Below, in pieces: positions 1 through 7,499 of a DNA stretch of 64,000 nt (positions are counted from its first letter, which is position 1; every line of letters starts with the position of its first letter). The stretch comes from Ruminococcus flavefaciens. Lineage in GTDB: Bacteria; Bacillota; Clostridia; Oscillospirales; Ruminococcaceae. The notes beneath the pieces are model-generated. The model was given only the letters and a program-made list of their open reading frames with translations. It was not told the origin of the DNA and did not search any database. The stretch is from NCBI RefSeq assembly GCF_900143025.1, contig NZ_FRCT01000015.1:20543-84542 (forward strand), in the 5' to 3' direction. The position numbers were made by a program, and so were the translations under genes.

Positions 1-107
1 TCTTAGCTCTTAGATCTTAGATCTTAATTCTGGATCAACAAAATCTATAAAACCTATCTGAATTATATAATAATTCTATAACTATTGCTGAATATAGTCT
101 AAACCTA

Positions 108-136
108 TTGACAATGTAGGCGAACCGTGTTATAAT
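108..136 (+). promoter_or_regulatory. Sigma-A promoter of the sulfur operon
   Basis: A consensus TTGACA at 108-113 and TATAAT at 131-136 are separated by exactly 17 bases. Transcription should start near 143, giving a leader of about 215 nt before the first enzyme gene. The leader holds a Cys-rich peptide and a terminator. Confidence 0.85.
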
Positions 137-187
137 ACATACAGTTCCGATAGGAATACAGAGATTTGATGAAAAGGAGTGCTGAAC

Positions 188-298
188 ATGAGAAACAATA
201 TTATGTGTTGTATGCAGTGTTGTTGTATGAATAATTATATTGATGACCGTATTCTGCATACTTGTGCTCAGCGATGTTGCGATTTCTCCAGTCTTTAA
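188..298 (+). CDS. Cys-rich leader peptide (36 aa)
   Basis: A 36-codon reading frame follows an AAGGAG ribosome site at 174-179 with 8-nt spacing. It encodes eight cysteines: a pair at codons 7-8, a run of three at 11-13, one at 26 and a pair at 30-31, with four Met codons also clustered in the first 14. It lies between a consensus promoter and an intrinsic terminator, ahead of genes whose products make or interconvert cysteine and methionine. This is the architecture of a ribosome-stalling attenuator: scarce Cys-tRNA would stall the ribosome in the Cys runs and alter folding of the downstream RNA. Function is inferred; the peptide itself probably has no other role. It could alternatively be a small Cys-rich metal-binding protein, but the terminator right behind it argues for a leader. 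Confidence 0.7.
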   Translation: MRNNIMCCMQCCCMNNYIDDRILHTCAQRCCDFSSL

Positions 299-313
299 GC
301 GAGTATAAATGTT

Positions 314-348
314 ATGCGCAGATGCGGTATGCATTCTGCGCATTTTTT
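314..348 (+). terminator. Attenuator terminator of the sulfur operon
   Basis: ATGCGCAG (314-321) pairs with CTGCGCAT (336-343) and an inner ATGC/GCAT pair (322-325/331-334) closes a 5-base loop, giving a 12-bp stem with one bulged T, followed by a run of six T. It lies only 16 nt beyond the stop codon of the leader peptide, and the ribosome site of the methyltransferase (GGAGGAAAC, 351-359) follows directly. The bases around 258-265 (TCTGCAT) could pair with the 5' arm as an alternative fold, but this was not computed. Confidence 0.75.
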
Positions 349-360
349 ATGGAGGAAACT

Positions 361-1257
361 ATGATAGACGAAAGAGAAAGCGTTACCGCTAAGATATGCG
401 CCTTTGTGAGAGCATGGCATTCAAACACGGCGCGGCAGAAGATATATGACGATTATCTTGCCTACGATATGCTTGGCAAGGAGGAATATGACAGTATTTA
501 TGAGCTTATAAGCAGCGGCCTGGACGGTTCACAGCTGTTCTCACGTGAGGACACCGAGCAGATAATAAGCGAGTATTTCGCTCCCATTCCGCTTTCGAGG
601 ATACACTTCAATGAGAGCAGGCTTGCGGACTTCGCAAAGAAAAACGGCAGAGTACAGTATGTCATCTGCGGAGCAGGCTCGGATACATTTTCATTCCGCA
701 ATGATAATGAGGATATCGAGATATTCGAGATAGATCACCCCGATACTCAGCGCTATAAGCTTGAAAAAATACAGAAGCTTGAATGGAATATTCGTCCTAA
801 TGTACATTTCGTTTCAGTTGACTTTGAACGTGAGCGAATGTGCGACAAGCTTCTTGCAGCAGGCTTTGACCCGACTAAAAAGACTTTTTTCAGCATACTC
901 GGAGTTACGTATTATCTTACACTTGATGTATTTACCGATACGCTGAAGCAAATGGCGGAGCTTTCGGCTCTCGGCAGTGCGTTGGTTTTTGACTATCCAA
1001 TAAAAACAGGGGAGTTCCCGAGGAGAGTTGAAAAGCTCGAAAACATAACAGAAGAACTGGGAGAGGTAATGCGAGGCGGATATGATTACAGTGAAGTATC
1101 AAGGGCACTGTACTCTCTTGGCTTCCAGATAGATACGTATATGCCGCCTGAAAAGGTGCAGAAGGAGTATTTCGACGGCAGACAGGACGGGTTGAAGGCA
1201 TTTGAAAATGTGAGCCTTATCTCTGCTGCCTACACCGCAGGATATGATTACGAATAA
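361..1257 (+). CDS. Class I SAM-dependent methyltransferase (leucine carboxyl methyltransferase-like family)
   Basis: The 298-residue product starts at ATG 361, behind GGAGGAAAC and directly after the attenuator. The reading frame is open further upstream, but those starts lie inside the leader hairpin. A glycine-rich SAM-binding segment (VICGAGSDTFSFR, about residue 98) is followed by FEIDHPDTQRYK (about 120-131), typical of the PF04072 leucine carboxyl methyltransferase/O-methyltransferase family, in which the acidic residue contacts SAM. The substrate cannot be named from sequence. Position as first gene of an operon with cystathionine- and cysteine-synthesis enzymes recalls the unrelated yrrT methyltransferase in the Bacillus mtnN-mccA-mccB operon, so a role in SAM turnover or in methylating a sulfur metabolite is possible. 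No membrane segment or signal peptide is visible. Confidence 0.75.
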   Translation: MIDERESVTAKICAFVRAWHSNTARQKIYDDYLAYDMLGKEEYDSIYELISSGLDGSQLFSREDTEQIISEYFAPIPLSRIHFNESRLADFAKKNGRVQYVICGAGSDTFSFRNDNEDIEIFEIDHPDTQRYKLEKIQKLEWNIRPNVHFVSVDFERERMCDKLLAAGFDPTKKTFFSILGVTYYLTLDVFTDTLKQMAELSALGSALVFDYPIKTGEFPRRVEKLENITEELGEVMRGGYDYSEVSRALYSLGFQIDTYMPPEKVQKEYFDGRQDGLKAFENVSLISAAYTAGYDYE

Positions 1258-1266
1258 TCGAATATC

Positions 1267-1342
1267 TGTAGGGGAGCCCGCCCTCGGGCTCACGTTATTA
1301 TAACAAATAAACCTCGGGAGGGCGAGGGCGACCTCCCCTACA
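1267..1342. repeat. Short interspersed inverted repeat (76 bp)
   Basis: TGTAGGGGAG (1267-1276) and CTCCCCTACA (1333-1342) are perfect inverted ends enclosing GC-rich, partly self-complementary sequence with CGCCCTCGGG-type blocks on both sides. It fills the gap between the methyltransferase and the PLP enzyme and encodes nothing. It resembles the small palindromic REP/MITE-like elements dispersed in Clostridia genomes. It may fold as an RNA hairpin inside the operon and tune expression of the downstream genes. Confidence 0.6.
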
Positions 1343-1363
1343 AGATTAAAAAGGAGAATTATT

Positions 1364-2524
1364 ATGAGCAATTTTAAAAATACAGAAACAGCACTTATAC
1401 ACGGAGGTATCTCCATTGACGAGCGCACAGGCGCAGTAAATATCCCGATATACCAGACCTCTACATACAAGCAGGACGGTCTCGGAAAAATGCGCGGATA
1501 TGAGTATTCACGCACAGGCAATCCCACCCGTGAGGCTCTCGAAGCTCTTATTGCGGAGCTTGAAGGCGGAGTTGCAGGCTTTGCATTCGGTTCGGGAATG
1601 GCTGCGCTTACAGCTACTCTCAGCCTGCTTCACAGCGGTGACAGAGTGCTTATTTCCAGTAACGTTTACGGCGGCACGTTCCGCCTTTTAAGCAAGGTTT
1701 TCGACCACTTCGACATCACATACACTATCGCGGATACTACAGACCTTTCAGTTTATGAGAGCCAGATAAGCTCAGATGTAAAGGCTGTTATTATCGAGAG
1801 CCCTGCAAATCCGCTTATGACAGTTACCGATATAAAGGCAATTGCAGATGTATCCCATAAGCATGGTCTCCTCGTTATCGTGGACAATACCTTTATGACA
1901 CCTTATTTGCAGAAGCCACTTTCTCTCGGAGCTGATATAGTCGTTCACAGTGCTACTAAGTACCTCGGCGGTCACAGCGACGTTGTTTCGGGACTTGTTG
2001 TTGTAAGCACTAAGGAGCTTGCGGAAAAGATAGCATTTATCCAGAATTCCACAGGCGGAGTTCTCGGACCTTTTGACTCATTCCTGCTTATCCGCGGCAT
2101 CAAGACTCTTGCAGTACGTATGGACAGACACGTTGAGAATGCGGAAAAGGCTGCAAAATTCCTTGCAGAGCATAAGGCTGTGAAGAATGTTTACTACCCA
2201 GGACTTGAAAGCAGTCAGGGCTATGATATCAACCGCAGACAGGCTAAGAACGGCGGTGCCATGATATCCTTTGAGCTCCATGAGAACTACGATATAAACA
2301 CATTCTTCGAGAGCCTTCAGCTTGTATCCCTTGCCGAGAGCCTCGGCGGTGTGGAGTCTCTCGTATGCCACCCCGCATCAATGACTCATGCTTCGATACC
2401 TGCGGACATACGCAAGAAAGTCGGTATCACAGACGGACTTATCCGTCTTTCCATAGGTATCGAAAATATTGAAGATATTTTAGCGGATATCCAGCAGGCT
2501 ATTGCAAAATCCGAGAGAAAGTGA
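1364..2524 (+). CDS. Cystathionine gamma-synthase/lyase family PLP enzyme
   Basis: This 386-residue protein is a full-length member of the Cys/Met-metabolism PLP family (MetB, MetC, MccB, CGL). The N-terminal YSRTGNPTREALE segment contains the substrate and phosphate-binding residues contributed to the neighbouring subunit. The PLP-lysine motif SATKYLGGHSDVVSG is near residue 200, and a C-terminal PASMTHASIP segment carries the serine/threonine typical of gamma-family enzymes. An AAGGAG site precedes the ATG. It is followed 10 bp later by a cysteine-synthase-like gene, so the pair resembles mccB-mccA, which converts homocysteine to cysteine. Sequence alone does not separate a gamma-synthase (methionine direction) from a gamma-lyase (cysteine direction). 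The cytoplasmic homotetramer is the known family form. Confidence 0.88.
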   Translation: MSNFKNTETALIHGGISIDERTGAVNIPIYQTSTYKQDGLGKMRGYEYSRTGNPTREALEALIAELEGGVAGFAFGSGMAALTATLSLLHSGDRVLISSNVYGGTFRLLSKVFDHFDITYTIADTTDLSVYESQISSDVKAVIIESPANPLMTVTDIKAIADVSHKHGLLVIVDNTFMTPYLQKPLSLGADIVVHSATKYLGGHSDVVSGLVVVSTKELAEKIAFIQNSTGGVLGPFDSFLLIRGIKTLAVRMDRHVENAEKAAKFLAEHKAVKNVYYPGLESSQGYDINRRQAKNGGAMISFELHENYDINTFFESLQLVSLAESLGGVESLVCHPASMTHASIPADIRKKVGITDGLIRLSIGIENIEDILADIQQAIAKSERK

Positions 2525-2534
2525 GATAATATAT

Positions 2535-3446
2535 ATGAGATACTATGATTCAATGCAGTCGCTCATTGGTGATACTCCTCTTGTCAGGCTCGGAAATATC
2601 GTCAGTTCTGATGGAGTCAATGTCTTTGCAAAGCTTGAACTGTACAACCCTTCGGGAAGCGTAAAGGACAGAACAGGACTTTACATGATTAACGATGCGG
2701 AGAAAAAGGGACTTCTTAAAAAGGGCGGCACTATCGTTGAAGCTACCGCAGGCAATACAGGTCTTGGCATAGCTTTTGCGGCTCTGAACCGCGGCTACAG
2801 GATAATATTTGTAGTTCCTACGAAATTTTCAGCCGAGAAGCAGTCTCTCCTCCGCGCACTTGGTGCAGAGGTTATAAATACTCCCCGTGAAAAGGGTATG
2901 CTGGGAGCAGTTGCAAAGGCAGAGGAGATAAAGGCACAGATACCGGGTTCTATTTCGCTGGAGCAGTTCAAAAACCAGAGCAATCCTCTTGCACACTACG
3001 AGACTACAGGTCGTGAGATATTTGAAGCTCTCGACGGAAAGATCGACTACGTTGTGGCAGGTGCAGGAAGCGGCGGTACTTATACCGGTATACTCCGCTA
3101 TATCAAAGAGCGCGTCCCCTCTGCAAAGGGCGTACTTGCAGACCCTGTGGGCTCAACTATGGGCGGCGGTGAACATTCCGACTATAACATTGAGGGCATA
3201 GGAAATGACTTCATTGCAGAGACTATGGATATGTCCCTTGTGGACAGTGTTATCAAAGTAAACGATGAAGAAGCATTTAAAACAGCAAGATCACTTGCTA
3301 AAACAGAAGGCGTTATCGCAGGCTCTTCCTCGGGAGCAGCTATGGCGGCAGTCCTGAAGCTCATACAAAGCGGAGCAAAGGGCAATATCGTAACTGTTTT
3401 CCCCGATCGCGGCGACCGCTATTTCAGTACAGGCTTATATGATTAG
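2535..3446 (+). CDS. Cysteine synthase / O-acetylserine-dependent cystathionine beta-synthase family
   Basis: The 303-residue product belongs to the fold-type II PLP beta-replacement family (CysK, CysM, MccA, CBS). The PLP lysine is in PSGSVKDRTG (about residues 35-45), the substrate loop is EATAGNTG (about 70-77), and the phosphate-binding loop is GAGSGGTYTG (about 175-184). The start at ATG 2535 was preferred over an upstream in-frame TTG at 2502 that overlaps the preceding gene by 23 bases. Next to a gamma-family enzyme the likeliest job is forming cystathionine from homocysteine (MccA-like) or cysteine from O-acetylserine and sulfide. The two cannot be separated by reading. It lacks the CBS-domain tail of eukaryotic CBS. 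Confidence 0.87.
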   Translation: MRYYDSMQSLIGDTPLVRLGNIVSSDGVNVFAKLELYNPSGSVKDRTGLYMINDAEKKGLLKKGGTIVEATAGNTGLGIAFAALNRGYRIIFVVPTKFSAEKQSLLRALGAEVINTPREKGMLGAVAKAEEIKAQIPGSISLEQFKNQSNPLAHYETTGREIFEALDGKIDYVVAGAGSGGTYTGILRYIKERVPSAKGVLADPVGSTMGGGEHSDYNIEGIGNDFIAETMDMSLVDSVIKVNDEEAFKTARSLAKTEGVIAGSSSGAAMAAVLKLIQSGAKGNIVTVFPDRGDRYFSTGLYD

Positions 3447-3494
3447 TCTTTAGGGACTGATGATATCCGCCCGTAAAAAGAATGGAGAATTATT

Positions 3495-4406
3495 ATGACT
3501 TTACAGCAGCTTAAATACATACTTGCAATATCGGCAACAGGCTCTATGAACAAGGCAGCTGAGCAGCTTTATGTTTCACAGCCCTCACTGACTTCATCGG
3601 TGCAGGAGCTTGAAAAGGAGATAGGCATTAAAATCTTCAACCGCAGCGGCAGAGGCGTTACTCTTACCAATGACGGTGCAGAGTTCATACAGTATGCCCG
3701 TCAGGTAGTTGGACAGTTCGATATTCTTGCGGAGAAGTATATCAGCAGGGGCAATGTAAAAAAGAAGTTCGGAGTGTCGACACAGCACTATTCCTTTGCT
3801 GTAAAAGCATTCGTGGAAATGGTAAAGGAGTTCGATACATCCGAGTACGAGTTTGCTGTCCGCGAGACTAAAACTGCTGAGATAATAAGCGACGTTGCAA
3901 CTATGAGAAGTGAGATAGGCATTATCTATCTCAATGACTTCAACCGCAAGTCGCTGACAAAGCTGCTTCATTCAAACGGTCTGGAATTTCATACACTGAC
4001 TAAGTGCAATCCGTTTGTGTACCTCTGGAATGGTCACCCGCTTGCAAATGAGGAGAAAATAACCTTCGAGCAGCTTGCGGACTATCCATGTCTTTCTTTT
4101 GAGCAGGGCGATAATAGTACCTTCTATCTTGCCGAGGAGATTCTCAGCACTGCGGAATATCAGCGTACTATCAAGGCAAATGACCGCGCCACAATGCTCA
4201 ATCTGATGATCGGTCTCAATGGTTATACCCTTTGCTCGGGAATTATCTGCGAGGAGCTCAACGGTTCGGATTATATCGCAGTACCCTTTGAGGACGACTC
4301 CGATGAGATAATGGAGATAGGCTATATCACGCTGAAAAACGTGATACTCAGCGAAATGGCGGAAATATATATTGATGAGCTGAAGGCGTATCTGAATATC
4401 GGTTAA
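3495..4406 (+). CDS. LysR-family transcriptional regulator
   Basis: The 303-residue product has the LysR N-terminal winged helix-turn-helix (MTLQQLKYILAISATGSMNK, then AAEQLYVSQPSLTSSVQELE) and a C-terminal periplasmic-binding-like effector domain from about residue 90. It is the last gene after the sulfur enzymes and lies 103 bp upstream of the oxidoreductase operon on the same strand, so it could regulate either. Two matching candidate operators (4423-4438 and 7387-7402) precede the oxidoreductase and the CoA ligase and make those units plausible targets. LysR regulators commonly bind just upstream of the -35 box of neighbouring promoters and respond to a pathway metabolite. The effector is unknown. 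Confidence 0.88.
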   Translation: MTLQQLKYILAISATGSMNKAAEQLYVSQPSLTSSVQELEKEIGIKIFNRSGRGVTLTNDGAEFIQYARQVVGQFDILAEKYISRGNVKKKFGVSTQHYSFAVKAFVEMVKEFDTSEYEFAVRETKTAEIISDVATMRSEIGIIYLNDFNRKSLTKLLHSNGLEFHTLTKCNPFVYLWNGHPLANEEKITFEQLADYPCLSFEQGDNSTFYLAEEILSTAEYQRTIKANDRATMLNLMIGLNGYTLCSGIICEELNGSDYIAVPFEDDSDEIMEIGYITLKNVILSEMAEIYIDELKAYLNIG

Positions 4407-4422
4407 TGGCTATAATTGCAGG

Positions 4423-4478
4423 CTATAACCATGCATAGATGTATTGTATTGGACAGATGATGAGAACGGGTGTATAAT
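4423..4478 (+). promoter_or_regulatory. Promoter and putative LysR operator of the oxidoreductase operon
   Basis: CTATAACCATGCATAG (4423-4438) is an imperfect dyad located 10 bp before the -35 region TTGGACA (4449-4455). TATAAT is at 4473-4478, 17 bp from TGGACA. The same box, spacing, -35 and -10 occur before the CoA ligase at 7387-7442. Eleven of 15 core box positions are identical. Confidence 0.7.
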
Positions 4479-4509
4479 TAATTCATACTAAAATGATAGG
4501 AGAACTGCT

Positions 4510-5025
4510 ATGAAAGAGATAATATGGCTTGGACGAGGCGGACAGGGCGCATTTACTGCCGCTAAGCTCCTCGGAGCAGCCTATACCATAGATGATGATG
4601 AAAAATATGGTCTTGCTTTTCCTTCATTCGGACCCGAAAGAAGAGGAGCTCCCGTAAGAGCGTTCACAAAGCTCGATACAAAGCCTGTTGTGGACAGAAG
4701 TCAGACAGAAAAGGCAGACTATATCGTTATCCTTGATGATACGCTTTACAGTCCTCAGCTTCTTGAGCTTCTGAAGGGTGAGGGAAATGTCATTGTAAAT
4801 TCAAAAAATGATATCAGCGGAGTACTCACATTTGACGGTGAAAAAATAGCTTCGGAGTTCAGACTTCCTACGGTCAATACGGTCATGTTCGGACTTCTTG
4901 TGGGACTTTCGGAGGTCGTGACTGCTGACAATGCTATTGAAGCAATTAAAGGATATATGCCGCAGAAAATACAGGAGCGCAATATAAACGCACTTCTGAG
5001 AGCAGTGCAGGAGGTGGCGAAGTGA
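4510..5025 (+). CDS. 2-oxoacid:ferredoxin oxidoreductase, gamma subunit
   Basis: This 171-residue protein matches the gamma (CoA-binding) subunit of four-subunit pyruvate/2-oxoisovalerate ferredoxin oxidoreductases. It opens with IIWLGRGGQGAFTAAKLLG and contains the SFGPERRGAPVRAF segment diagnostic of the family. It is the first of four overlapping genes (gamma, delta, alpha, beta), the common order of the Por/Vor type. The ribosome site AGGAG precedes ATG 4510, and the stop overlaps the GTG start of the next gene, implying translational coupling. The complex interconverts acyl-CoA + CO2 + reduced ferredoxin and a 2-oxoacid in the cytoplasm. Substrate preference is not readable here; context suggests branched-chain or aromatic 2-oxoacids. 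Confidence 0.88.
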   Translation: MKEIIWLGRGGQGAFTAAKLLGAAYTIDDDEKYGLAFPSFGPERRGAPVRAFTKLDTKPVVDRSQTEKADYIVILDDTLYSPQLLELLKGEGNVIVNSKNDISGVLTFDGEKIASEFRLPTVNTVMFGLLVGLSEVVTADNAIEAIKGYMPQKIQERNINALLRAVQEVAK

Positions 5026-5315
5026 GACCGTATATCAGAGAGAAAAAGAGCTTCACCTTTGATGAAGTCCCGGAGAATACATCTTTTGAAGCAGGCTATC
5101 TCACAACCGTCAACAGCGGCTGGAGAAGTATAAGACCTGTTATAAACAGCGCGAAATGCGTGGGCTGCGAGCAGTGTTATCTTTACTGTCCCGACGGCGT
5201 TATATCAATAGATAACGGAAAAGCAGTCATCGACTATGACTTCTGTAAGGGCTGCGGTATATGTGCGAAAATATGCAGGATAGGAGCAATTGAAATGGAG
5301 GCGGAGCGCAAATGA
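5022..5315 (+). CDS. 2-oxoacid:ferredoxin oxidoreductase, delta subunit (2x[4Fe-4S] ferredoxin)
   Basis: The 97-residue protein starts at GTG 5022, which overlaps the stop of the gamma gene, and has AGGAGGTG just upstream. Two classic clusters, CVGCEQCYLYCPDG and CKGCGICAKICRIG, ligate two [4Fe-4S] centres that pass electrons between the catalytic subunit and external ferredoxin. The N-terminal 45 residues match the extension found in PorD/VorD subunits. Its stop overlaps the alpha-subunit start by four bases. Confidence 0.92.
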   Translation: MRPYIREKKSFTFDEVPENTSFEAGYLTTVNSGWRSIRPVINSAKCVGCEQCYLYCPDGVISIDNGKAVIDYDFCKGCGICAKICRIGAIEMEAERK

Positions 5316-6484
5316 GCAAAAAGTTTTTATCAGGCAACGAGGCATTTGCCGAGGGCATACGCCTTGCCTGTCCGCAGGTAATTTCGGCTTATCCTATAAC
5401 TCCACAGACTATCGTTGTTGAGCGTCTTTCGGAAATGGTTGAGGACGGCAGTCTTAAAGCTGAATATGTACACGTTGAGTCTGAACATTCCGCTCTATCA
5501 TGTGCAATAGGCGCAAGTGCCGCAGGTGCGCGAGCTTTCACAGCTACGTCATCGCAGGGACTCCTTTATATGGCGGAATGTCTTTATTATGCGGCAGGCG
5601 GACGTTTCCCGATAGTTATGATGAACGCTGACCGCTCCACAGCTCTTCCGTGGAATATATACGGAGATCAGCGCGACAGCCTTTCACAGCTGGACAGTGG
5701 CTGGATACAGGCTTATGCCGAAAATGCTCAGGAGGCTCTCGACCTTGCGCTTATGAGCTATAAAATAGCTGAGAACAAGGCAGTTTCCACGCCTTTTATG
5801 GCTAATCTGGACGGCTTCGTGCTCACTCATACATATGAGACAGTTGATATCCCCGAAAGGGAGCAGGCAGACAGATTTCTGCCGCCATATGAGACAGATA
5901 ACCGCATAGACCTTGATAACCCGAAGAATATGGCGTTCTCGGCAGGTCCTGATACAAATTATATCTTCAAGTATAAGGAGCATGAGGGCGTTCTTGCGGC
6001 TCGTAAGGTAATAGCTGAGACTGAAAAGGAATTTGCTGAGATATTCGGCAGAAAATACAGCGGACTTACCGAGAATTACCGCACAGAAGATGCTGATTAT
6101 ATAATAGTAACTCTCGGAAGTATAGCAGGACTTTGCCGCGAAACTGCGGATAAGCTCCGTGAAAAGGGCGTGAAGGCAGGAGTAGTCCGCATACGCTACA
6201 TGAGACCTTTCCCGAATGAGGAAATAGCAGAGGCTTTGAGCAATGCAAAGGCTTATGCAGTGCTTGAAAAGGATATAAGCTTCGGCAATGAGGGAACAGT
6301 TTTCACAAACGTGAATTCTGCACTGAAAAAGGCAGGAGTCAGCGTGAAAGGCTACAACTTTATCGGCGGTCTCGGCGGAAGGAATATTTCCGCAGCCGAT
6401 ATCGAAAAAATCTATAAAGACATCGAAAATGGTACTGAAAGTGTTAATTTTATCGGAATAGGAGGCGAGGACAATGGCAAATAA
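5312..6484 (+). CDS. 2-oxoacid:ferredoxin oxidoreductase, alpha subunit
   Basis: The 390-residue protein is the pyrimidine-binding/TPP-domain alpha subunit of a PorA/VorA type enzyme. SAYPITPQTIVVERL (about residues 25-40) and the EYVHVESEHSALSCAIGASA segment, which carries the conserved TPP-activating glutamate, are visible. The C-terminal third is the transketolase-C-like domain. The gene overlaps delta by four bases upstream and beta by 11 bases downstream, so all four subunits are co-translated. The family is known to work reversibly; reductive carboxylation of CoA thioesters is plausible in this anaerobe given the adjacent CoA ligase. Confidence 0.9.
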   Translation: MSKKFLSGNEAFAEGIRLACPQVISAYPITPQTIVVERLSEMVEDGSLKAEYVHVESEHSALSCAIGASAAGARAFTATSSQGLLYMAECLYYAAGGRFPIVMMNADRSTALPWNIYGDQRDSLSQLDSGWIQAYAENAQEALDLALMSYKIAENKAVSTPFMANLDGFVLTHTYETVDIPEREQADRFLPPYETDNRIDLDNPKNMAFSAGPDTNYIFKYKEHEGVLAARKVIAETEKEFAEIFGRKYSGLTENYRTEDADYIIVTLGSIAGLCRETADKLREKGVKAGVVRIRYMRPFPNEEIAEALSNAKAYAVLEKDISFGNEGTVFTNVNSALKKAGVSVKGYNFIGGLGGRNISAADIEKIYKDIENGTESVNFIGIGGEDNGK

Positions 6485-7367
6485 GGTCGCAGACAGCATT
6501 TCTCGTGAAGAATTTTTCTACGGACACAAAGCCTGTGCAGGCTGCGGCGGAAGTCTTGCAGTAAGAGCTGCACTGAAGGTCCTCGGACCTAATGCAGTAT
6601 CAGTACTTCCAGCAGGATGTATGTCGGCTGTCGGATTTAACTTCCCACAGCTTTGCTTTTCAAATAATTCTATAATCTCAACATTTGCAGGCACAGCATC
6701 AATGCTTACGGGAGTTGAGGCAGGTCTCCGCGCAAGAGGCTATAAAGACTTCACAGCAGTTGGCTTTGCAGGCGACGGAGGTACGGCAGATATCGGTATA
6801 CAGGCTCTTTCGGGCGCTATTGACCGTAACGACAATATCATTTACATATGCTACGATAACGAAGCCTACATGAATACGGGCATACAGAAAAGCGGCCTTA
6901 CACCATTTGGTGCAAAGACTACAACTACTCCCGCAGGTGCGAATATACACGGAAATATCCGCCCAAAGAAGAATATGTTCGAGATAGCTGCTGCACATGA
7001 CATACCTTATGCAGCTACAGCAAGCGTGGGAAATCTTCCTGATTTTATCGCAAAGGTCAAGAAGGCTTCACAGATACAGGGTACAAAGTATATCCACGTT
7101 ATCGCACCATGTCCTACAGGCTGGGGAGTTGCTCCCGATGAGACAGTGGAGATCGCAAAGGAAGTGGTTGAAAGCGGACTCTGGTATCTTGCAGAGTACG
7201 AAAACGGCGAATTCAAGCTTAATTATAAGCCCAAGGAGTTTTCAAGCGTTGAGGCATATCTGAAAAAGCAGGGACGCTTCAAGCATCTTACCGATGAGGA
7301 TATACAGATCATAACCGCTTCACGCGACAAGAAGTGGGAGTACATAAACAAGAATTTTGCAGTTTGA
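6474..7367 (+). CDS. 2-oxoacid:ferredoxin oxidoreductase, beta subunit
   Basis: This 297-residue protein carries the diphosphate/Mg-binding TPP motif (GFAGDGGTADIGIQAL, about residues 97-112, with the downstream NEAYMNTG). N-terminal Cys residues in KACAGCGGS (about 17-24) and a later Cys ligate the proximal [4Fe-4S] cluster, as is known for PorB. AGGAGG at 6460-6465 precedes ATG 6474 inside the alpha gene. It ends the operon; a new promoter lies in the following gap. Confidence 0.9.
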   Translation: MANKVADSISREEFFYGHKACAGCGGSLAVRAALKVLGPNAVSVLPAGCMSAVGFNFPQLCFSNNSIISTFAGTASMLTGVEAGLRARGYKDFTAVGFAGDGGTADIGIQALSGAIDRNDNIIYICYDNEAYMNTGIQKSGLTPFGAKTTTTPAGANIHGNIRPKKNMFEIAAAHDIPYAATASVGNLPDFIAKVKKASQIQGTKYIHVIAPCPTGWGVAPDETVEIAKEVVESGLWYLAEYENGEFKLNYKPKEFSSVEAYLKKQGRFKHLTDEDIQIITASRDKKWEYINKNFAV

Positions 7368-7386
7368 CCAATGTTATAGGAAAAGC

Positions 7387-7442
7387 TTATAGCTAATCAT
7401 AGTCCTTTGGTATTGGACAAATGCGGAAATGCGTTGTATAAT
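7387..7442 (+). promoter_or_regulatory. Promoter and putative LysR operator of the CoA ligase
   Basis: TTATAGCTAATCATAG (7387-7402) lies 10 bp before TTGGACA (7413-7419), with TATAAT at 7437-7442 and a 17-bp spacer from TGGACA. It is a near duplicate of the region before the oxidoreductase operon (4423-4478), including identical box-to-promoter spacing, so both units are probably co-regulated by one factor. Confidence 0.7.
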
Positions 7443-7499
7443 TAAAACATACCAAACAGATATGAAAAGTCAGAAAAATTTAAATGGAGGATAAATATT

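Noticed and set aside
188..360. T-box or SAM riboswitch before the sulfur operon
   Set aside because: No T-box TGGNACC-like element or SAM-I core could be found in about 215 nt, whereas the Cys-rich frame and terminator are clear.
5684..6499. Long minus-strand open frame (271 codons) opposite the oxidoreductase alpha gene
   Set aside because: It lies entirely across a clear PorA-type gene with matched motifs, has no ribosome site and its product is Cys/Leu-rich without family features; it is a shadow of codon bias.
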